From Aphelocoma coerulescens (Eukaryota > Chordata > Aves > Passeriformes > Corvidae): a DNA stretch of 64,000 nt. Each line of letters begins with the position of its first letter. Position 1 is the first letter of the stretch. Of this stretch, positions 1 through 9,883 are shown piece after piece. The notes under the pieces are model-generated. The model ran no database searches and was not told the origin of the DNA. It was given only the letters and a program-made list of their open reading frames with translations. The position numbers and the translations under genes are program-made. Location: contig NW_027184084.1 in NCBI RefSeq assembly GCF_041296385.1, positions 2,294,001 to 2,358,000 on the forward strand, given 5' to 3'.

Positions 1-1248
1 CCTCATATAAAGGTCTTACCAGTATACTGTAGTTTGATATCCCCAGGTGACACCAACCTACCATTGCCAGGAAGGCCTGCATCTCCCTTATGGTATGGGG
101 ATCTGGAAGTCGACAGATGGCTTCCTTCTGCTCTCTGCTGAGTTGGTGATGTCCACGGAAAATTTCCAGGCCCAAGTATACTACTGTTTCCCTGGCAACC
201 TGTGCCTTCTCTTTAGAGACCCGATACCCACTTTGGCCTCAAAAGTTCAACAGACTTACAGTGAGCTGGATGCAGTCATCTCGCATCTTGGCTGCTATCA
301 AGATGTCATCAACATACTGGAGAACAGCTCCTCCTGGTTCTTGCTTCCTCCAGTCCTCAAGCTCCTTTGCCAGCTGGTTTCTGAATATGGTCGGGCTGTT
401 TTTGAATCCTTGTGGTAAAACTGTCCAGGTGAGCTGGGTCTTTCTCCCTGTTTCAGGATTGTCCCACTCAAAAGCAAAGAGTTCTTGGCTATTCTTATGC
501 ACAGGAATGCAGAAAAAGGCATCCTTGAGATCTAAAACAGTGAACCACCCTAATTCATTTGTTAGTGTTGTCAAAAAGTGAACCACCCTAATTCATTTGT
601 TAGTGTTGTCAAAAGTGTGTAAGGATTCGCTACCACTGGGTGTATGTCCTCTGTTATCTTGTTGATTTCCCTCAAATCCTGTACCAACCTGTAGCTTTTA
701 CCATCAGCTTTCTTTACTGGCTAGATTGGTGTGTTGTACCTGGATTCACATTCCACTAACAACCCAAATTTGAGAAACTTTTCAATCACAGGTACTAATC
801 CCCTGCAAGCTTCTAATTTCAGAGGATAATGTCTTTGCCTTACTGGTGTAGCCCCTGCTTTAAGTGTGATACTCACAGGTTCAGCTTTTTTGGATCTCCC
901 AGGAGAATCATTGGCCCACACTATTTGAATGACAGCTTCTTCAACTTCTTTGGGAATTTTTCCATGGCATTCCTGTACAAGTATAGCAGCTGCTTTGATA
1001 ATTTTAGATTCTGGGATTATAACTTTCACTCCCCCCTCCTTGGAAAACTTAATTTCTGCTTCTAATTTTTCCAATAAATCTCTGCCCAATAATGGCATTG
1101 GGGAATTTGGCATATACAGGAACTGGTGAGTGATGCAGTGTTTTCCCAATTTAAATTTTAAAGGTTGGAAAAAAGGCCTTGTTCCACTTACCCCTGTAGC
1201 TCCGATCACATCCACAGTGTCTTGACTCAGTTTATCTTTTAAAGTATT
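1..1248 (-). pseudogene. ERV-A pro-pol remnant (protease C-terminus and reverse transcriptase)
   Basis: Minus-strand gammaretrovirus-like pol, continuing off the left edge. The 1215-721 part carries the protease tail with LLGRDLLEKL, then the linker into RT (PVRQRHYPL). A UAG at 723-721 interrupts the RT start inside TPI*PVKKADG. The 586-239 part has the RT palm: VLDLKDAFF, LPQGFKNSPTIF and catalytic YVDD (residues 91-94 of that frame). The first part of protease, including the DTG active site, is absent because ERV-B sits at 1249. A 38-bp tandem duplication at 540-614 adds a frameshift. The protease tail closely resembles that of ERV-N at 51448, so the two are one family. Non-functional; family assignment is firm. 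Confidence 0.85.
540..614. repeat. 38-bp tandem duplication inside ERV-A RT
   Basis: The block beginning GTGAACCACCCTAATTC at 540 is repeated at 578. The unit is 37-38 bp and not a multiple of three, so it shifts the RT frame on the minus strand. Confidence 0.9.
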
Positions 1249-1882
1249 GTCTTGGGGTGACTTTATGATGTGTATCCCATATCGCTGCCCTATGCCCAGG
1301 AATTAATTTTGTGCCTTTCTGTGCCTTTCAATTGAACCTGAGAGGGGGGAGGAAAACCTGAGCAAAACTTCTTCAAAGCAGTTTGCAGCTTGTTCAAGGT
1401 CACACAGAGATAGAGATTTTTATTTCAGATGCAGCAGGGAAGCGAGGAAGCACCCGGTTGCTGCTTTCCAGTCAGCTTTTGGCCAGTGTTTCAGCATCTT
1501 TTTTCTCTGGAGAGAGACTGAGAGTTGAACTTTTTTCCCTTCCCTGGAATTTCCGATTTTCTCCCTTTTCTGCTGGACTGCTTCAAAATCAGAGCACATC
1601 AGGAGGACTTTCCACCGAGCACAGAGGGCCTGGCCCTGGGCCAAGCCCCAGCGCCGAGGATACCAAAGGGAAGACTCGAACACTTTTTCCAGGTTTTTTC
1701 TCCACAGCGAGAAATTTTATTATTTAGCATTATTTTCCTTTTCCCGTGTGTTTTGTTAAATAAATAGCTTTATCTCCTTCACTTTCCTTTGAGAAAAATT
1801 TATTTTTCCTGAACCTGGTGGGGGAGGGGTGGTTGTGCCTTCTCTCAGAGGATATATTTCTAAATTTGGCCAAACCAGAACA
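1249..1882 (+). repeat. 5' LTR of ERV-B
   Basis: 634 bp, starting TGTCTTGGGGTGAC and ending CCAAACCAGAACA. An AATAAA lies near 1757. The 3' LTR (8669) and a solo copy at 22915-23550 (minus) share both ends. Confidence 0.88.
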
Positions 1883-2170
1883 AATTTAGTTGCGCACAAC
1901 AGTGGGGCTGGAAGGAAAGTGAAAAACCTGAAGTAATTACATTTTGCTGTGAATTCACTTATTCTGTGTTGGGGTAAAATATCCACCATGTTGGTTGAGT
2001 TCATAACGTTTCTCTGGCTGGATATATTCATGTATTTCTGGTCCGTAGGCTTGTGTAAGGTACTATTGCCTTTCTGGTCCCTAGGCCTATTTGCCTATCC
2101 ACAACTTGGCCCCATCTTATCCTTGATAAGGAATTTTTGAAGAGCAGGGACACGAATTCGGATTTCTATT
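1883..2170 (+). other. ERV-B leader
   Basis: Non-coding leader after the 5' LTR. The first bases (AATTTAGTTGCGCACAACAGTGG) occupy the primer-binding-site position but do not match a tRNA end well. No other feature seen. Confidence 0.5.
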
Positions 2171-2718
2171 TTGCTGTGCTCGGTGATAATGATTTATAAG
2201 AAGTTGGCAGAGGTACAGGCAGCTGTTCAAAGTGTGTATGATAAATGGTTCCTCTGTCCTAACCCCAGTCCTAGCTTCAGTAGTCTGTTTTGGGAATTTA
2301 TTAGTAATTGCACCCAGATTGTTAGAAGAGGAGGAGACGGGGTTTCCCTTCCCTTTAAATTTGATAGGTTATCTTTTGAGAATGTTCAGTTTCCCCTGGA
2401 TGTTAAAGACACCACCCTCCTGGTATTTAATCTGGTAATCTTCCTCCATATGATTTGCAGCTTTGCTAGAATAAGAGCTCAGATTTCCAGGGTGACTGCC
2501 GAGACACCTGACCCAGAGGTGGAACATCCTGAGTGGCATGGGGAATGGCAAGATATGGGCCAAATCCTGAAGAAATTCTCTGACCCAATGGTTTGCAATT
2601 TTCCCCCTGAACAAGTTCAGAAAACAGCTGAGGTGGGGAAATATCTGAAAGAGAAATACAATGACAATTCTAATGAGAACAAGCTCCTTGCAATATATTG
2701 GGCTTTGGCATATGGCTA
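2171..2718 (+). pseudogene. ERV-B gag, N-terminal part
   Basis: Open frame of about 180 residues forming the front of an ERVL-like Gag. It has no myristoylation signal and no zinc knuckle. Around residues 80-100 is a strongly hydrophobic run (TTLLVFNLVIFLHMICSF) followed by basic FARIRAQIS, which looks like a membrane anchor. ERV-O has the same arrangement at 45910-45990. Conserved pieces shared with ERV-O are FWEFISNCTQ, FENVQFPLDVK and CNFPPEQVQ. The reading is cut at 2719 by LTR-F1 and resumes at 4062. The true start codon is uncertain. Confidence 0.7.
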
Positions 2719-4061
2719 TGTCATAGGTTAGCAAGCATAGTCCCGGAAGGGATATCCTTGCTAAGGGGTGCTTACAGCTTCCTCTGGGACCTGATAGAAC
2801 CTATCAGGTGGCCAGTTTGAATATGGACAATTCTTTAAGCCACTTAAAGTTGTGACCGCCTCTGTGATACACACTTAAGAATAGACAAACTCCCCCCCCC
2901 GGCTCTCTCTTGTTTCCGGCGCTGGGACAGGTGGCTGCAGGCCCCTGTCCCAGCTGCCACGGCCAGCCTGGAGCCATGGGCCTGTTCCAGCCATGGAACT
3001 TTCCCTCCCACTGCCTTGCCGTGGGCGGCCAGGGCGGCTCGGAACCCCTCCCCTCTCCCCTGCGGCCAAGATTTCAGCAAAGCGGCACCTCTGTCCGGCA
3101 GAGGTCAGGTGACCAACAGCGATAAGCCACATTCCAGCTGCAAGGCCTAGGTGAGATTAACCCTTTTATTGCTGTGAAGAGCTGAAAACCTGAGGGAAGA
3201 GAGAGAGGAGATGCTTAAAGCTGAAAGTCTGTTGTGAATCTATGATATATCAGAGTATCCCGTTGTAATTTCATGAAGATATGGGGGGTGGAGTGTTCAA
3301 CTTGTAAGCAAAAGCACCTGCGCTGAGATAGGCAGATGCTGACGCAGCTGTAATTTCATGAGAAGTTTGGACAGGGAGAGATGGAACCAGATGAACCAGA
3401 TGAGGACTTTGGCTCCAAATGGGAAAGGAGAAAAAACCGCAATTCCTAGAGATGCTCCCAGAGATAGTTCTAAAGATGAAGATGAGGAAGACCTTTTGCT
3501 CCCAGGGAAGGAGAAGGGCCTCTGTTTCTTTGTTTCTGAACAGCTCAACCTTAAAATTGTACCCCAAAAAACTTTCAAGAGTGGACCCTCAAAAGCAGTT
3601 GCGGGAAAAGCTGCAAGTCGGGGAAAGGGACTCACATCACAAGCAGAGAGACTACTCTTCCTAAATGGACTGAACAATATTTGGAAGTGGGTGGCTGTCT
3701 CTGTGTGATACTGTTTTCATAGCACGAGCAAAAAGAGACTTCTCTTTCTAAATGGACTGAACAAGGTTATTATGGAAGTGGTAAACAGACTGAACATCTT
3801 AAGGGTTGTCTTTTTACATTGTCAGTGGGAGAAGGGAGGAAGGTTGGCGGGGGAGGAGAGTTCTGAAGGTGGTAAAATTTTTTTTTCTCTTTTCTTCTTT
3901 TAGGTCTGTTAATAAACTTCTTTATATTCTTTCAAGTTTGGTGCCCGCTTTGCATTTCTCCTAATTCTTATCTCACAGAAGATAAACAGTAATGAGTATT
4001 TTAGACCAAACCACTACACTAAATTGGTGTTTCTGCCCGGTTACAAACCCAACCCGCGACA
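2719..4061 (+). mobile_element. LTR-F1, solo LTR in ERV-B gag
   Basis: 1343 bp, TGTCATAGGTTAGC to CCCGCGACA, with AATAAA near 3912. Flanks GGCTA and GCGTA look like a decayed 5-bp target duplication. Further copies: 31313-32677 (minus) and 50139-51445 (plus). The host gag frame continues across it. Confidence 0.85.
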
Positions 4062-5318
4062 GCGTATCGCACACTGCAGCAGGTAAAGGTAGAGAGACAG
4101 GAAGATAAATCAGCAAAGCCTGCAGACACCCCAGTCACTCAGACTGTAGCCAAACCAGACAGCAAGCTCACACCAGATGGAGAGTCTAAGCCATTGACAG
4201 TGGCTCCTGTCATGAGGGAAAAGCACACAACCAAAACTGATAGTCCAGTGAAAGATGAGGATAATGCAGGGGAAGGAACCTCAACAGATGCAGGGGAAGG
4301 AACCTCAAAACCACCAACTGACTGAGGCACAGAAACCATTACTGAGTCATTGTCCATAAAGAACCTTCACAGGCTAAGAAAGGACTACACCCGACAGTCT
4401 GATGAATCCATAATAAGTTGGATGGTCCATATTTGGGATGCGACAGGTGATGATGTGATGCTGGACGGTACTGAAGCGAGGCATCTGGGATCCCTGTCAC
4501 ATGATCCAGTGATCAACCAAATGATGATAAGGGAGGCTGACTCTACCAGTCTCTGGAGACGAGTTTTGACAGGCATGAATGAAAGATATATGTGCAGAGA
4601 TGATCTCTACATGCAGCAAACCCAGTGGAAGACCATAGAACAAGGGATCCAGCGCCTGAGAGAACTAGGGGTGGTAGAGATTGTCTTCACAGATGACCCA
4701 GGATTGAGGAGTCCAGACCGGGCCAGAGTTATTTCATACATGTGGAGAAAACTCATACGACTTGGGCCACAAGAATACGCTTCTGCTTTAGCAATAATGA
4801 AACCGAACTATGGTGCAAATGAGACCGTGCAGGATATGGCAGTGAAGCTCCGAGCATATGCAGACTCTGTGCATGGCCCAACATGTGCAAGAATCGCAGC
4901 TGTGGAAACACGTGTGCAGAAAATGGAAGATAAGATGGAGAACAGTCTCCAGGAGATTAAGAAGGAGATCAAAGAGTGCCTTCTCCAAATCTCAGCAGTA
5001 CAGATCAGAGATTCTGATACCCAACGTGGACGTTCCCAAGAGAGAAAGTACATCCCACGAAGGGAGCTGTGGGATTTCCTGTGTGACAGTGGGGAAGACA
5101 TGAGGAAGTGGGGTGGGCAACCCACTTCTGCTCTGGCAGCACGAGCACGTGAATTGAAGGAGTGCAAGCCTCAGAAAGGAGATTCTACCAAAAAGGAAGT
5201 AGCTCCAGTTGCCTGTAGCCAAACTGCTGGAAATTATGGAAAAGACAATGACATGTCCAATTCCCATGAAGGAACCTCTAAGATTCAGGCCCAGGGAAAG
5301 AAGGATAACCAGGCATAG
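4062..5318 (+). pseudogene. ERV-B gag, capsid to C-terminus
   Basis: Continuation of ERVL-like Gag. It opens with AYRTLQQVK, then a Lys/Pro/Thr-rich linker holding a 24-bp tandem repeat (near 4265-4311) and a stop (TGA near 4323). From 4350 a 322-residue frame runs to the TAG at 5316. It has the capsid-like block LRKDYTRQSDESIISWMVHIWD, shared with ERV-O. A coiled coil follows around residues 180-215 (VETRVQKMEDKME...), then a basic tail. No CCHC knuckle is present. Damage is light: one stop and the LTR-F1 insertion. Confidence 0.8.
5316..5318 (+). promoter_or_regulatory. In-frame UAG between ERV-B gag and pro
   Basis: Gag ends in UAG with protease continuing in the same frame (context GCATAGAGGGGCC). 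ERV-O has UAG at the matching place (52302). This fits stop-codon readthrough as the Gag-Pol route; it is inferred, not proved. Confidence 0.5.
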
Positions 5319-8300
5319 AGGGGCCCTGCCTCTAGCCAGGTAGAGGCCAGGGAAAAACGTGTTTTTTGGACTGTGTGGATTCATTGGCCTGTTACATTAG
5401 AACCACAAAAATATGATGCCTTCGTTGACACTGGTGCGCAGCGTACAATAATCCCATCTCAGTATGTGGGGGTAGAATCTGTTTCTATTTCTGGTGTAAC
5501 AGGTGGATCACAAAATTTGACCTTGGTGGAAGCTAAGGGGAGCCTGACCAGAAATGAATGGAAGAAACATCTCATTGTGACTGGCCCAGAGGCCCAGCGC
5601 GTTTTGGGCAGAGACTTCCTTCGGAATGGGTATTTTAGAGACCCGAACGGACTCAAGTGGGCTTTTGGAATAGCTGCTGTGGAGACAGAGGGCGTTAAGC
5701 AATTGAACACTTTGTCTGGGCTGTCAGAAAACCCATCTGCAGTCGGCCTTCTGAAAGTGGAAGAACAAAGAGTACCAATTGCTACCTCAACAGTTCATTG
5801 CCGACAGTACTGGACAACTCGAGATGCTGTGATTCCCATCCACAAGATGACCCGTGAGCTGGAGAGCCAAGGGGTGGTCAGCAAGACCCACTCACCCTTC
5901 AATAGTCCCATTTGGCCTGTGCGCAAATCGGAAGGAGAATGGAGACTGTGGACTATCGTGCCTTGAATGAAGTGACTCCACCATTGAGCGCTGCTGTGCC
6001 GGACATGCTGGATCTCCAGTACGAGCTGGAGTCCAAAGCAGTGAAGTGGTTTGCCACTACTGACACTGCTAATGCATTTTTCTCCATTCCTTTGGCTGCA
6101 GAGTGCAGGCCTCAGCTTGCCTTCACCTGGAGGGGTGTGCAATACACCTGGAACCGACTGCCCCAGGGGTGGAAGCACAGTCCCACCATTTGCCATGGAC
6201 TGATCCAGACTGCATTTGTAAAAGGGTGAGGCTCCAGAACATCTGCAGTACATTGATGACACCATTGTGTGGGGGAACACCGCAAGAGAAGTGTTTGAGA
6301 AAGGAGAGAAAATCAGCCAAATTTTCCTGGAAGCTGGTTTTGCCATCAAGAAGAACAAAGTCAAGGGACCTGGTCAAGAGATCCAGTTCCTGGGATTGAA
6401 ATGGCAAGACAGATGACGTAAGATTCCCACTGCGGTCATCAATAAGATCACAGCAATGTCTCCACCGACCAACAAGAAGGAAACACAAGCTTTCCTAGGT
6501 GCCATAGGCTTTTGGAGAATGCATATTCCTGAGTATAGCCAGATCGTGAGTCCTCTTTACCTGGTTACCTGTAAGAAGAACAATTTCCATTGGGGCCCTG
6601 AACAGCAACAGGCTTTTGCCCAGATCAAGCAGGAAATCTCTCATGCCGGAGGCCTTCGCCCTGTCAGGACAGGACCCGAATTGAAGAATGTGCTCTACTC
6701 TGCAGCCGGGAGCCATGGTCTGTCCTGGAGCCTCTAGCAGAAGGTGTCTGGTCAGACTCGTGGTGGACCGCTGGGATTTTGGAGATGAAGTTACCGAGGG
6801 TCTGAAGCCAACTACACCCCAACAGAGAAGGAAATCTTGGCAGCTTATGAAGGAATCCAAGCCGCCTCAGAGGTAATGGGCACTGAAGCACAACTCTTCC
6901 TGGCACCCTGACTACCGGTGCTGGGGTGGATGCTCAAAGCAGAGGTTCCCTCTACCCACCATACCACCAATGCCACACAGAGCAAATGGATTGCTCTCAT
7001 CACACAGCATGCCTGTATTGGAAAACTGAATCACCCTGGGATTTTGGAAATAATCACAAATTGACCTGAAGGTGAAAACTTTGGTCTCACTGATGAAGAA
7101 GAACAAGAACAAGTGACACGGGCTGAAGAAGCTCCACCATGCAGCCAATTGCCATCAGAAGACACATGCTACGCTCTTTTCACCGATGGTTCTTGTCGCA
7201 TGGTAGGGATGAAATGAAAGTGGAAAGCAGCTGTCTGGAGTCCCACACGACGGGTTGCAGAGGCTACTGAAGGGGAAGGTGGATCAAGCCAACTCGCTGA
7301 ACTCAAAGCCGTTCAACTAGCCCTGGACATTGCTGAAAGAGAGAAGTGGCCAAAGCTCTACCTCTACACGGATTCATGGATGGTAGCCAATGCTCTGTGG
7401 GGATGGTTAGAAAAGTGGGAAAAAGCTAATTGGCAGCGTAGAGGAAAACCAATCTGGGCCGCTGAAGAGTGGAACGACATCACTGCCCGAGTAAGAAAGC
7501 TGGTTGTGAAAGTCTGCCATGTAGATGCCCATGTCGGCAAGAGTGGGGCTAACGAGGAACACCAAAACAGCAAACAGGTCGATCAGGCTGCAAAGATAGA
7601 AGTGCCACAGATAGACTTGGAATGGAAACATAAAGGAGAGTTGTTCTTACATCAATGGGCCCATGATGCCTCAGGCCATCAGGGCAGAGATGCCACCTAT
7701 AAGTGGGCACGAGACCGAGGGGTGGATCTGACCATGGACAGTATCTCCCAGGTCATCCCTGATTGTGAGACATGTGCTGCGATCAAGCAGGCCAAGTGGG
7801 TGAAGCCCCTGTGGTATGGTGGGCGGTGATCCAAATACAAGTATGGGGAGGCCTGGCAGATTGATTACATCACACTGCCTCAAACCCGCCAAGGCAAGCG
7901 CTATGTGCTCACGATGGTAGAAGCCACCACAGGATGGCTGGAGACCTACCCTGTGCATCACGCTACTGCCTGTTATACAATCCTGGGCCTTGAAAAGCAA
8001 GTCCTTTGGAGGCATGGTACCCCTGAGAGAATTTAATCTGACAATGGGACTCGTTTTAAGAATAGCCTTATTAACACCTGGGCTAGAGAACATGGCATTG
8101 AGTGGGTGTACCATATCCCTTACCATGCACCAGATGCAGGCAAAGTGGAACCGTGCAATGGATTGTTGAAAACCACCTTGAAGGCACTAGTGGGGGAATT
8201 TTCAAAAATTGGGAACAGCATCTAGCAAAGGCCACCTGGTTAGTTAACACCCAAGGTTCCACCAATAGAACTGGTCCAGCCCAATCTGAATCCCTGCATA

Positions 8301-8497
8301 CAGCAGACAGAGATAAGGTCCCAGTAGTGCATGTCAGAGGTCTGTTAGGAAAGCCTGTTTGGATTAATTCTGCCTCAAGTGCAGACAAACCCATCCTTGG
8401 GGTTGTTTTTACTCAGGGACCTGGTTGCACATGGTGGGTAATGCAGAAAGATGGAACAACACGTTGTGTACCGCAGGGAGATCTGATTCTTGGGTGA
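5319..8497 (+). pseudogene. ERV-B pro-pol (protease, RT, RNase H, integrase)
   Basis: Domain order is complete. Protease has FVDTGAQRT and GRDFLRN (5415-5630). RT starts near 5800, with TTDTANAFFSIP, LPQGWKHSP and catalytic YIDD near 6249, reached after a one-base insertion by 6229. The thumb follows at 6450-6640. RNase H starts near 7173 with LFTDGSC, then AELKAVQLAL, LYTDSW and VDQAA. Integrase has HDASGHQG and CETCAAIKQ (HHCC), then D (WQIDYI), D (SDNGTRF) and E (KVEPCNG). The C-terminal domain ends at 8497. I saw a frameshift at RT, stops near 6415, 6737, 6910, 7216, 7827, 8035 and 8225, and no env downstream. Typical length and order for ERVL-type pol, without the C-terminal dUTPase of mammalian ERVL. 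Confidence 0.85.
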
Positions 8498-8668
8498 AAA
8501 CCATCTGTAATGTGAAATGCCTGTATACTACTGCTTGCTGAGTGTAACTGTTACTGTTTGTACATAGCTGTGTACATATATTTGTATGTATTGGCGCGTG
8601 TGTGTGTAGAATTAGAATATATTAATTTGGGCTTTGAACTGATGATATGGGATAAGGGGTGGAATGTC
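8498..8668 (+). other. ERV-B 3' untranslated tail with purine tract
   Basis: Only about 170 bp separate the pol stop from the 3' LTR. It ends with the purine-rich GGGATAAGGGGTGGAA directly before TGTCTTGGGG, as expected of a plus-strand primer tract. No env or dUTPase frame fits here. Confidence 0.7.
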
Positions 8669-9883
8669 TTGGGGTGACTTTATGATGTGTACCCCATATT
8701 GCTCCCCTGTGCCCAGGAATTAGTTTTGTGCCTTTCTGTGCCTTTAAACTGAGCCTGAGAGCGGGGAGGAAAACTTGAGCAAAACTGTTTCAAAGCAGTT
8801 TGCAGCTTGTTCAAGGTCACACAGATATAGAGATTTTTTTCAACTGCAGCAGGAGAGGGAGGAAGCACCTGGCTTGCTGCTTTCCAGGCAGCTTTTGGCC
8901 AGTTTTTCAGCATTTTTTTCTCCGGAGAGAGACTGAGCGTTTGTCCTGGGTTGCAGTGTATTCTATTACCATCCTCATGAGCCATTGAAATCAGGTGGGG
9001 CAGTGTTTCCTTGCCTCCTCCCCCAGACTATCTTTCTGTTAATGGCCCATCATTGTCCTGCCTCATGACTCAGAGATAACTCTCTCGGGACTATCTTCTG
9101 TTAATGAGCCTAATCAACACTTGGCCTCATGATTCATTACCCCATTGTGAGATGCTCCACCCAGAGGGAGGAACCAAGCATCCCATCGTGGATATAATCT
9201 GAGATGCTGAACACCAGAGACATTCCTTCTCAACTGGATTTCCAGAGGACAGGAGCTACACAGCCACCACTGGACCTTCTGAGGAAGAGCAGACCCCTTT
9301 ACTACAGGATCATTGCTTCAGAGGACTGCAGCCACCATTCTACCAGACTGCTACCACCTCCCTGCCTAACAGGGACTCAGGTTGTATCTGGACTCTGTCA
9401 GTTTGAACCAGTGTTTTCTTTTACTTTTCCTTTTCTTTAATTTCCCCATTAAATTGTTATTCTGACTTGGTGCCTCCCACTGGTTTGTTTTCAAACTAGT
9501 ACAGAGTTGAACTTTTTTCCCTTCCCTGGAATTTCCAATTTTCTCCCTTTTCTGCTCGACTGCTTCAATATCAGAGCACATCGGGAGGACTTTCCACCAA
9601 GCACAGAGGGCCTGGCCCTGGGCTAAGCCCCAGCTCTGAGGAGACCAAAGGGAGGACTCTACCACTTTCCCAGGTTTTGTCTCCACAGCAGGAGATTTTA
9701 TTATTTAGCATTATTTTCCTTTTCCCGTGTGTTTGTTAAATAAATAGTTTTTATCTCTTTCACTTTCCTTCGAGGACAATTTATTTTTCCCAAACCTGGG
9801 GGGAGGGGGGGGGGGGGGGAGGGGTGGTTTGTAGCCTGCCTTCTTTCAGAGGATATATTTCTAAATTTCGCCAAACCGGTACA
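8669..9883 (+). repeat. 3' LTR of ERV-B, split by LTR-E
   Basis: TGTCTTGGGGTG at 8669 to CCAAACCGGTACA at 9883. Removing LTR-E (8942-9503) leaves about 650 bp collinear with the 5' LTR. A long G-run lies at about 9799-9830. Confidence 0.87.
8942..9503 (+). mobile_element. LTR-E, solo LTR in ERV-B 3' LTR
   Basis: 562 bp, TGTCCTGGGTTGCAG to CAAACTAGTACA. It is bounded by GCGTT (left) and GAGTT (right), a 5-bp target duplication with one change; the intact 5' LTR has GAGTT at this point. Only copy seen in the window. Confidence 0.82.

Larger units (their letters stand above)
1249..9883 (+). mobile_element. ERV-B, ERVL-like provirus with two LTRs
   Basis: Plus-strand provirus: 5' LTR 1249-1882, leader, gag (split by LTR-F1), pro-pol, a short 3' tail with a purine tract, and 3' LTR 8669-9883 (split by LTR-E). 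There is no env, and nothing resembling a dUTPase follows integrase. It lies inside ERV-A, between the gag zinc knuckle and the protease. The flanks (TAAAGTAT left, GATGACAG right) do not match, so target DNA was lost or no target duplication remains. Confidence 0.88.
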
